Source: Petrosia ficiformis
Taxonomy: Eukaryota > Porifera > Demospongiae > Haplosclerida > Petrosiidae
Assembly (NCBI GenBank): GCA_947044365.1
Contig: OX345649.1
Span: 2,794,430-2,858,429 of the forward strand
DNA: 64,000 nt
Reading direction: 5' to 3'
Part shown: one piece after another, positions 50,132 to 59,770 of the stretch
Numbering within the stretch: position 1 is the first letter of the stretch
Layout of the letters: each line of letters starts with the position of its first letter
Made by a program: the position numbers and the translations under genes
The notes under the pieces: model-generated
Databases searched by the model: none
The model's input: only the letters and a program-made list of their open reading frames with translations
What the model was told of the DNA's origin: nothing

Positions 50132-51030
50132 TTAATTAATAATATTAATTTCTCCACTACTTTTAGCTAGGTCCTTTCGAAGTGCTGTCTTTGCTCTTAA
50201 ACCTTCTGACTTGTGTTTCATCAAGTCCTCCTTAATAGTTGCTACCTTACTATACCCTCTTGTTGTTACCCACATGTATGTTATCTCCTGCAGAAGACTT
50301 TGCCGAACACTTTCTTCTTGAATCGTTACTGGACTGATCATGCTTCACACAAACTGAATCTCCTCATTATCACAAACCCACGATAAATTTTCCTTTTTCA
50401 CTTTCTCAAGACCTCTTCCTTTTTCTTTGAAGATGGCAGACAATTCTTTGCCGACAATGAGCTCTATGAGTACAAACAAATAGTACACCAGTTCTTCAAC
50501 ATGGTATAAACCCCCACGATCAGCAAGAATAGTGTAATTTCTTGAATGATGCTCAGCAATATTGCGCATAGAGATTTTCCCTGGCATTTCTTTCAATGCA
50601 AGATTGCTGCTTGACTTTTTTGTCGTGCGTATTTTGTCTCAATTTTTCTTATTATGTATCCATCAGTAGTTGCCAAAATGTCTCGTGTGCATTAAGATTC
50701 AGTGCTTTGTCGCACTTATTACACATATCACTTCCATCAGTAATAGAAAACTTATGAAATAATACCCACAGCTTTCCTCTTTTGGTACTTACGTACAGAC
50801 ACTAGCATTCTAGTGAATGACTGATCCATCATAGCTAACAATTCCATGAACTCGTTCTTCATGCTATCATTGTCTATGGCTATTAAGTATTCTGCAGTGG
50901 CCAAAACACTTGTAGTTGTGGAGGTGTCTTTTTTTCAGCTCTTCCATGCTACAGATCTCTCGCTATCATTCCACGTTGTTCTATGTCATACGTCACGTTC
51001 AGCTTCCTGTACAACACGCATACGACTTTC
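50132..51030 (-). pseudogene. Unrecognised gene within the P-like element, minus strand
   Basis: Convergent with the transposase. Pieces from right to left are MKNEFMELLAMMDQSFTRML (near 50,850, ending at a GTAAGT donor), FSITDGSDMCNKCDKALN with a Cys pair (near 50,740), GKISMRNIAEHHSRNYTILA and YHVEELVYYLFVLIELIVGK (50,596-50,345), and YMWVTTRGYSKVATIKEDLM (50,341-50,132). The last two are in one frame separated by a single TGA at 50,345-50,347. I cannot name the family. It may be a captured host gene or a second element nested in the first. Confidence 0.45.
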
Positions 51031-51058
51031 CGGTTATATTCGTATTTATTATCTCTGA

Positions 51059-51060
<2 letters not shown>

Positions 51061-51100
<40 letters not shown>
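51061..51100. repeat. (TA)n tract at transposon end
   Basis: About 40 bases of TA immediately outside the right 20-bp inverted repeat of the P-like element. The left end has only TATATATAA. Confidence 0.85.
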
Positions 51101-51104
<4 letters not shown>

Positions 51105-51159
51105 ATCATTTTGATATGCACATACATACAGGAACCTCAAACAAAGTATCTAGATGCCA

Positions 51160-53166
51160 GTATTGGGACAAGAAATGATGAAGTAGACTCGTGTATCAGT
51201 GCTTGAGTGTCTTAAATCATTATTGCAGAATGAAGGGACATTGGATGAAGTAAGATATAACATTTTTTTTGCATTACTATGAATAATACTGGTAAAGTAG
51301 ATGATAGAAAAATATTGTTCCTTGTAACTAAGAAAATGCACAATTTTTGTACATGTAATTGTAAGTGAAATGACACAGCTCATGCAACAATTTAATTTTT
51401 GGTTATATGGATTCTTCATCTTCACAGACATTTTGATGGACAGATTGGCAATATCTGTGATGGGGAATTATATAAGAATCATCCTCTCTTTCTAGATTAT
51501 GACAATGGATTACAACTCATTGCCTATTTTGATGAAGTAGAGTTTTGTAATCCACATGCTGGCATTCATAATTAGGTAAGTAATAATTAATTACAATACC
51601 TTTAGCTGTGTTGGGAATCGCTAATATAGGTATGTTTTATATACACTGGGAAACTGCATCCAGAGCTACGTTCAACACGTGTTCAGTTAATAGCTTGTGC
51701 TTCAAGCCTTGTTCTCGTGAAGCACGGATTTAAAGCATTTTTAAAACCTTTTATTGAGGATGTGAATATTCTTTCAAGAGTAGGTATTGCTGTTTGTTAT
51801 CCAGAATTGCAGCAGAATATGTAAAAATGAAATTTCACAGGAAGGAGCTACTGTAACAACTGTAGACGTGACCGGAATATTTCCTGGAACTATTATTGTT
51901 TTTTTAGCCGATACTTTGGGAGCACACCAAGTTGGAGGGTTTAAGGTTGGTGTGGGGTTTTCTCTCTGAAAATGTAGAGAATGTATGGCAACTAGAGAGG
52001 ATATTCAATCTAAGGTATTATTAATTAATCTGTGTGCTATGTTTAATTTTCGGTTTACTGAAGATGATGTTTTGCTAAGAATTGCGACAGTTATAACTAC
52101 CAAGTCTCTCTCTTGAATATACTTGTGGCTAAGGAAAACTCAATCACTCATGGAATTACTTGCAATAATCCACTGAATCAAATAGATAATTTTCGTGTAA
52201 CGAATTCACAGTTACCTCAAGATGTCATGCATGTGCTACTTGAGGGAATGCTAAATTGATGATGGATTCCTTTCTAGCATTGAGATTTTTTTTTACACTG
52301 GATACCTTAATCAACGCTGCAAATACTTTGCTTATGGAAGAGCAGAATGAAAAAATAAACCTCCAAATGAATTTCTGGCAGCAGACTTCTCTGCAACTTC
52401 ATCAAAGTTACATCTCTCAGGTATGTACTACAGGCATGCCATGCAGGTCAGTATACCATCAGTATAGTTTGTAAGAAAAAGAAGAAATAGTTCAAATCAC
52501 TTGTCATACCCCTTCCCTTGTTGATGTCATATCTACATAATATATATTTTTAATATACATTCATGCAGGTGGAATATTGTTATTCTTTTGCCATTGATAA
52601 TTCCCAAAGAAAATCCCTTATGGGAATGTTTTTTGTTACTAGTTGAAATTACAAGAGTTTGTACGGCTTGAATCACATCTCGTGAATTAGCAAGCTACCT
52701 ACAAAGCTTTGATAGAACAACATCGTGACTTCAAATTGTGCTATCCCAGTGTATCATTGACTCCTAAAATGCACTACATGGTTCACTTTCCTCAACTGCT
52801 TACAAAGTAAGTGTATTGAGATGTTGTTAACACTAAAATTGACAGTTGTGATTTTAATTAGTTGCCATGGTGATGCTGTTTGACACCATAGTATGCATAA
52901 GTCTTAATTAAATCCTTGCAACCTGCAAGAATTTAATTAAGACAAAGTAGTAGCCCTGTGTATGATTCTAGAATATATAATTATATATACTAGAATATAT
53001 ATATATACATATAATTATATTGAAGGGAAGATTGCCAGCAGCTAGCTAACATGAGTTTATAAATAAACAGAATGATTTTATATACATTACAATTATAATT
53101 TGTTTGGTGTTTTTTTATGGCCCGTAGGGCCATCCCTATGATTGCTTTCCCACGGGTTCGATGTAT

Positions 53167-53207
<41 letters not shown>

Positions 53208-54601
53208 TGTGTCACCTACGCGAGTATGGGTTGTATACGTAGTTAAGGAAGTTACATCATTCCCGGGGGCTCGGTCAATTAATGGGCGTGGCGCGTAAAA
53301 GAACGCGCGATCAAGCTCTACACACCAGCAGAAAGAAAGCTGTTGAGCTTACGTAGAAACTGTAACTAATAGCTAGCTATTCTGCCTGAAATATATTCCT
53401 AAAGTTCTACAAGGTCCTTTGAAAGGTCAGGAGAGTAGATAATCAAAATAATAACTATAATAAGCTGTTGTCTTTCATGCTTGATAAAGTCAGCCATGAT
53501 TACTGAATTCTGGACACCACAAAGGAGTCATAAGGATACTTTTATCTTCACTTAAATTTGTAAAGCAATCATAGGGATGTTTTTTTCTCTATATACACTT
53601 GTTTTTAATATTTCTGAACGATCAGGTATTTTATAAATACAAATATGTCAGATTTTTTTTTAGTGGACCATTGGTTTGAACATGGTTTTTAAAGAATGGA
53701 GGCAAAAAATTCATACTTCAAGAAAGTAGCAGAGATCGGTACTTGTTTTAAGAATGTATCCTATTCAGTAGAACAAAGACATCAGAAGCTTTTATGTGGA
53801 TACCTACAAGGTACTTTTTTTTTCTTTTGATGAGGTGGAGTGTGGACGAGGTATGTAAATATAAATTTGTAACCTGTCTAATATTTATGATTATTACATG
53901 ATTCCATAGGAAAAGTGTTTGGATTCCTTTAAAGGATAACGTTCTATTTATATTGCCAAGTACAGATATGGATACTATCAAGTTTCAAGCTTAGACGTAT
54001 TACATACAGTAAATTGATCCCAGACATTAACTATACAGCTTCATAATTTATATGGACTGGAAATGATCGTTTCTATTTAGTGCCCACATTTTCAATCAAT
54101 ATACTTTTTTTTTTGCACTGAATTAATAAAATTCCGCTTTCCAAACATAAGTATGATGTCTGTAAACACATCTTAGTTCCCTGTCCCAATATAGAATCGA
54201 AGCATGCTTGTTTGATTAGCTAATGCTATCTCAACAAATAAAAGTCTATATACACTCAATAATTATTTATAATAATTATTATTATTATGTTGCTGTTCAT
54301 CTCATGCAGGCCAAACTGGATTGGCATTTATGGTGCAAGGTTTTATCGAGGTGATCTCGTATGTTTGAATCACAAGATGATGGATGATCTACCTGTATTT
54401 GAAAAAATAACAGATATTCTTGTTTTAGTTAAAACTCCATTGATTGCAATTGAAAAATTTAGAACTGAAGGAATAAATAATCATTTACTTGCTAACCGAA
54501 TCTCTCACACTCATTCTCATTCCCTTCTACTACTATCTAACCTAAATGTACTTTTTGTGCTCATACCTATATCGGTGATGGAAATTTATATATCACTGTA
54601 G
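51160..54601 (+). pseudogene. Decayed transposon-associated gene, right-arm copy
   Basis: Same family as the left-arm copy and easier to read. In order: SLLQNEGTLDEV, HFDGQIGNICDGELYKNHPL (51,428), YFDEVEFCNPHAGIHN, GKLHPELRSTRVQLIACASS, TVTTVDVTGIFPGTIIVF and LGAHQVGGFK (51,842-51,943), CMATREDIQSKV, then NQIDNFRVTNSQLPQDVMHV with LLEGML (near 52,200), a YKALIEQHRDF and LTPKMHYMVHFPQLL exon (52,690-52,806), and a 104-codon C-terminal exon 54,287-54,601 starting RPNWIGIYGARFYRGD. Stops occur after GIHN, within FSL*KC and elsewhere. The MHxLLEG and PKMHYMVHFPQL motifs are typical of a repetitive, uncharacterised animal family. Mechanism unknown. Confidence 0.65.
53131..53579. mobile_element. 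MITE with 18-bp inverted ends in right arm
   Basis: Ends CATCCCTATGATTGCTTT (53,131-53,148) and AAAGCAATCATAGGGATG (53,562-53,579) are perfect inverted repeats 449 bp apart. The left arm has no such sequence at the mirror position (about 33,850), so this is an insertion. It carries a (TA)n tract at 53,168-53,204 and a GC-richer segment with CGCG motifs near 53,290-53,310. A short palindrome, GGCCCGTAGGGCC, precedes the left end. No clear target duplication, no coding region. Confidence 0.75.
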
Positions 54602-54991
54602 TTATTGTTGAAATTTGAAATCATTACATTGTGTACTTATGTTACTCTTGATCTGTACAATGTTTTGTTTTTTCTTCATAACTTTAATTTCTGCATAATT
54701 TATTATTAGCAGAACAATATCATTTGAATTAGCACTATCTTATATAGCAACAATTTTATCTTTCAAATAATGTCGTTTTTCAATGATAATTAATTTTGTT
54801 GAAATAACAACAAATTTACTGAAACAAGTTTTTGCAATAATTATGACAATCTTTGCTAAAGTACTATTTGCAACTGGTGCTGGACTAGTCTAGAGACTCT
54901 GTATGCATGTGTATAATTCACTTTTGATATAATTATGTGTAAACATTTAAAATGATACATCATCATAATCTAACAAAAACCCATTTACATG

Positions 54992-55075
54992 AAGCGAGTA
55001 GAAATGGATGTCTGCGGGATGTGCTTGGGCAAGAGCGTTGAGCGTTGATGACCAAAAGTTCTCAAATTTCTATTT
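54992..55075 (-). repeat. Internal satellite fragment, right arm
   Basis: A lone partial satellite unit (complement of AACGCTCAACGCTCTTGCCC) sits inside the arm, with its mirror at about 32,385-32,463 in the left arm. The satellite was therefore part of the ancestral arm and not only an outer flank. Confidence 0.7.
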
Positions 55076-55831
55076 TGTCTATTAGAGAGTGTGGTTGTAT
55101 ATATATGGTAGCTAGGTATTAGCTGGAAGGAATGTATACTTAAGGATAGCTGCGAATGGGTTTGGGGAAGTGTTGTAACAATATGTTCAGTTACTTCTTG
55201 CATGGGCTTATCATACCATTTCATGATGAATAAAGCTTATTGCTTATAATACTCCATCACAAAATAACATAGGAATCCATCAAAGTAACCATTTTTCAGA
55301 AAAAGAGCAGCTCATTTGAACACTAAATGTAATTATAGACCACAAATATTTAGGGAAGTTTGAAACTACCAAAACTCATTAGTTTCATTATAGAAATTAT
55401 CAAAGATCCTTACTTTCTGTTGCTATTAAATACTGTCACTTGTTTATTATACAGTGAACACAACAGGGGTCGGAGAAAAATACAATTAAGAGTAATTAAT
55501 AATGCACCGTTAAAAGCAAATCAAGTTAGGGATGATTAGAATTGCAGAAGATCTGTTTAGCAAAGATCTAATTAGCTTCACTTTACATTTAGTTCACAAA
55601 TTATTACAGATCCTTAGATCTGATCGCTATATATAGATACTGTTACCAATGTTTTCACAGCTTGATGATTAATACAAAAAATATCAAGTGTAATGTACCT
55701 TCATAAAATCAGCATCAATTTAGAGTAGAAATGTGTATAACAAAGAAGCAAATTAAAGTTTCTTTAACTTAGAAACTACCAATATCCTTTCATTGTTAAT
55801 ATAGCATGTCACTATTCTGCAACACAAGTGG

Positions 55832-56680
55832 ACTGTGTGGTAGTCCAGATTGCGTTTGGACCTATCAGTTTCTGGCTAGTATCTCGGGCAAGCTAGCTAT
55901 AGCTCGACGGGTGAACTCCAAGATGGCTGGGGACAAACTTGGGCAAGCTGCAAACAGCGATGCGGAAAAATGGATGCAATTTTGACCTAGAGCTTCACAG
56001 TCGACTGTTATGGAGTGTGGTAGTCCAGATTGCCTATCAGCTTCTGACCAGTATCTCGGGCAAGCTGCTCGACGGGTGAACTCCAAGATGGCTGCATGCA
56101 TGGGGACAAACTTGGGGGTGCGTAAAAATGTATGCCTGGGCGCGGGCGACGTGCTCCGGCAAGTCGCAAGAGCATTGAGCGTTAGTGACTAAAAGAAAGT
56201 TTTAGAGTGGACTGTTACGGAGTGTGGTAGTCCAGATTGCCTATGACCAGTATCTTGTGGGCAAGCTGGATATAGCTCGACGGGTGAACTCCAAGATGGC
56301 TGGGGATGAACTTGGGTAAGCTGTAAATTGCTCGCTGCGTGAGAAAAAAATGGATGCCTGGGATGTAATTGGACAAGAGCATTGAGTGTTGATGATCAAA
56401 AAATTTCAACTTTGAGTTAGGAGTTTCAATGTGATCTACTAGAGTGTGTGTTTGAACCTATCAGCTTAAATCTGTTGTCTTTGACATCTTTATTAATAGA
56501 AGCTGGATAAAGCTCTACGGGAGGCTGGTGATGGACTTGGGCAAGGTTGAAATATCTGGAAGAGTGTAAAAATGAATGGCTGGAATGGATGTATTGTTGT
56601 TCGACGTGAAATTTATCAGGTTTCAATTAGAGCTTCAAACTGGTCTGTTAGAGAGTGTAGTTGCCCAGCTTGTGTCTTTC
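55832..56680 (-). repeat. 230-bp satellite, right outer block (about 3-4 units)
   Basis: Inverted copies of the satellite: TAGTATCTCGGGCAAGCT, TCGACGGGTGAACTCCAAGA, GACAAACTTGGGCAAGCTG. The clear units end near 56,420, and more degenerate remnants continue to about 56,680. It mirrors the block at 30,270-31,145. Confidence 0.8.
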
Positions 56681-56689
56681 GCAACCAGT

Positions 56690-57410
56690 GACATACATTG
56701 ATAGTTGAACACTTGATGCAAAGGCTAATATATAAATAATAGATGATGCTTTCCTTGGACTTTAAATCATAATTATTGGTATTTAAAATAATTATCATTG
56801 GAAAAAAAATATTACAATAGAAAATACAATGAAAACGTAAAGACACAAAGACACACAAATTTAGTATAATACATAATTATGATGCAAATCATAAGTCTTC
56901 TGGATCTTTTAGTGATTGTTGAAACTGCTTAAATTACGAGAGTCAGAGTTTGGGAGACCAATCTGATTTGATAATAGAGCGAAAAATTTTATATTTTCCC
57001 CCATTTTAAATTAGCATGAAGATTTTAACTATAGTACATGCATATTTTCTACTATGGCTCAATTTATCATTTGAAGAGTTTATACCGAAAGGATTTTTTT
57101 TCCATGACCATACTGAAACACAAATTGCATTACAAAGAACATGGCTTTGGAAGAGTTAATTAATTACATTATGTCTTGTGGGTCACCCATTGTGTGTGCC
57201 TGCACGTTTGAGTATTGCATGTATAATTACATACTAATGTGTAACTGTTATACAGAGCATGCCTAAATGGGTAGGGTTTATTGGAAAACCAGGTATCACT
57301 CACTAATAATTATTGATAATATACCTCACGCTTTGCATTTGGTATCTCTCCACCATTGTCTGCTAGTGGAACAATCTGTAGGCAAAGAGATTGTAGTTAT
57401 ACACAAGGTG
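56690..57410. other. Intergenic, no recognisable gene
   Basis: AT-rich DNA between the foldback structure and the next mobile element. No domain-like frame seen. Confidence 0.5.
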
Positions 57411-57418
57411 TGTGTATT

Positions 57419-57836
57419 TAGGCCCGCTGAGAGGGGGCAAAGGGGGTAATTTCCCCGGGGGGGTGGTCACAACGTTTCCACAATAATACTAATAGTAGTA
57501 CATGTGTAATTTTTCAATCATATAACTAATGTGCACCTTTCTGGCTTTTACATGGGCAAAAATATATATAACATGATCAAAGTTCAGTGCTTATAAGTTC
57601 ATATACAGTAGGTTGAAACCTTACCTGAAGCATGAAGTGCTGTTACAAGCCAAGCTGTCTTAAAATAACATGTGGTGTAATTGTAATAACAGTATAGGGG
57701 TGTGGACAATGTTAATTGTCTGCCATGCCCCTATGAATATTTAATTAACCAAAAACATTTTCCGTGCACTTTGTGTGCCAAGAGCCCCCTCCCTTCCTTC
57801 CCCAGGACCCTTTCAATGTCTCAGTGGCCGGCCCTG
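57419..57836. mobile_element. hAT-like non-autonomous element
   Basis: The left end TAGGCCCGCTGAGAGGGGGC and the right end, read inward (CAGGGCCGGCCACTGAGA), are related inverted ends. They are flanked by TGTGTATT (57,411-57,418) and TGTGCATT (57,837-57,844), an 8-bp target duplication with one mismatch. The purine-rich ends and CAGGGCCGGC terminus are typical of old hAT-type MITEs. 418 bp, no coding region. Confidence 0.6.
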
Positions 57837-57844
57837 TGTGCATT

Positions 57845-59700
57845 TTTTTAATGCTTTGGCTTGCTTTCATATTAATGTCGCTCAGTAGCTTTGATCATGA
57901 CCTTAGATAAAATTTAATGTCATAATTTAAGTTTGGAATAAGTAACTACATTTTTATGGTCTTAGGCTACGATTACTTTCCTTTGGGGTATGTAATTCAT
58001 TATCTATTTATTTACAGTGGACCCTCATGCTTTCATTTATGGGTGGAGGGGTTTTGGGGATGAGCCAATTAATGGGAAATCACCCCGAATACTAATCCCT
58101 AATTGTAATGTTTAGTTCTGTAGCCATTTGGTAGCTTACTTGCACGTCAAGAGACCATGCTACTATAACGAGTTGCATCTGCAAGATCACAGTTCTTGAA
58201 GTTGAAGTAGTTCTTGCTGACTCGGTCCAGCTAGAGGTTTGGCTGAAGAATGGAGAAAAGAAGGGGATGTGTTGTTTTGCAGAGCCTAAACTTGTTTTAA
58301 TGAAGCATATGGCTATAACTACTATTATGTCTTCTGGCATGGAAGGAGAGAAAACAATAATTATAGGAAAATTAGGAATGCTCTTTCCAATGTTCCTAGT
58401 TTTCTTCAAATTTTGTGAACAGACATACATACACATTACATGCACATACATTATACAGATATACAGATAGACACACAATATGATTACCATACCATTCCAC
58501 CTTACGTTTAACGGTGAGGGTAATTATACAATTATTGACCCATACATTAATCTTGTGGCATTAATCCATATATATACCATATTATATATGTCATCTCATT
58601 GTCTAACTGTTCATTATTGATGTGAACAGACTTTAGCTAACATTTATTAGTATGCCGATAACTGGTACACATTATCAACATACAATATTGCGGTATAAGG
58701 CGATTAATAAAGTCACAATTATAAATAAATGTATACACACATTACATGAGGTTAAGTGTGCATTTGCAGGTTATCGTCTTTGAGAAGAGATGACTCACAG
58801 TTGGATGTCCTCTTTGTGAATCATTATCTCTTATCTTGGTAGTATATAATTCTTGGTTATCACTCTCAAAATACTACAAAAAAAAAGAAACAATCACGTA
58901 ACTTGTACTAACATACAGTGTAAAATTTAACTAGGAAATTATATAACAGATTATAGTTGGCTTGTATAAACAAATTCCCTCTTCCCACACTTTCTCAGCC
59001 ATAAGTGTCGTTATCATTTCCTCACAAAGAAATAAACATGTGGTAATCCAGGCAAGCTATGTTGATTGGTGAGCATGAGTGAGGCACATCTAGTGTAGTC
59101 AACTTGCAGTTTGTTTGTACGTTTTGGAGGCAAGGGTCCACTCCTGCTACATACATCTCTAATACAATTACTTGCTGTCAAAATGTAGTATACTGTATTG
59201 GCACACCAGATTCTATTACAGACACAGTTACTACATAGCTAAGCCATATGCAATCTGATAGTGTATTGAAATTCTATTTCCTGTACAAACAGCAAGGTAA
59301 ATTAAATCATGAAACTTGAGTAAAATTTAGGTGTCAGCTAGGGTTTCCACAATGTTAAATTTCATTTTACTATGATTTTTTAAATTAATGGAATCTTAAG
59401 TGAGTCATACAGCATGATATTTTCCATCCACAAACCTTCTTCCCTTTGAAATGAATTGAGAAGTTTAGGTACCATTGTTGAGGTTTCTAGCGAGATGCTT
59501 GCCTGAGAGATTGAGAAAGAGATATAAATTATTGACTTCAAGCACACACAATATCAACTGAAGTATAATAAACACATATAGTTTCATTTAACCAGGAAGA
59601 ATGTACCATTCATTAGCAAGACGACAATTCTATGTTTACAGTTTTCGTTTTACAATAGTTATGTTCTGATTCTCAAGGGGTTTTGTGAGCCAGATGTGAT
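57845..59700. other. Intergenic, no recognisable gene
   Basis: AT-rich. Open frames such as 58,092-58,490 (-) contain no domain I recognise and no matching splice partners. Confidence 0.45.
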
Positions 59701-59716
59701 AAAAATAGGGTGAAAT

Positions 59717-59770
59717 AATCCGTATTACTCATCAGTCTATTCAATAATAGAATGATGAGTAATACGGATT
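59717..59770. other. 54-bp near-perfect palindrome
   Basis: Outer arms AATCCGTATTACTCATCA (59,717-59,734) and TGATGAGTAATACGGATT (59,753-59,770) pair perfectly over 18 bases. Within the loop, TCTATT (59,736-59,741) and AATAGA (59,746-59,751) pair again around CAAT. Only the G/A at 59,735/59,752 fails to pair, giving a 25-bp stem with a 4-base loop. Confidence 0.9.

Larger units (their letters stand above)
48266..51156 (+). mobile_element. P-element/THAP9-like transposon inserted in right arm
   Basis: Compared with the left arm, where ACAATG joins directly to CCAGTATTGG (35,870 region), the right arm has 2.9 kb of extra DNA. Its inverted ends are perfect over 20 bases: TCAGAGATAATAAATACGAA (48,281-48,300) and its complement at 51,039-51,058. 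Outside these lie TA-rich tracts, the right one expanded to a (TA)n run. It carries a transposase remnant on + and an unrelated frame on -. I could not define an 8-bp target duplication, so the outermost bases are uncertain. Confidence 0.75.
48032..55830 (+). repeat. Right arm of giant inverted repeat
   Basis: Mirror of 31,150-36,095. It is longer because of a 2.9-kb P-like transposon (48,266-51,156) and a ~0.45-kb MITE (53,131-53,579), partly offset by fewer subterminal repeats. The inner end pairs a CACGTGA-containing stretch at 48,047 with 36,078. High identity apart from the insertions implies a recent inversion-duplication or continuing gene conversion. Confidence 0.9.

Noticed and set aside
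30270..56680. Polinton/Maverick-type giant element
   Set aside because: No polymerase B, integrase, ATPase or capsid-like frames are present; the content is satellite and decayed gene fragments.
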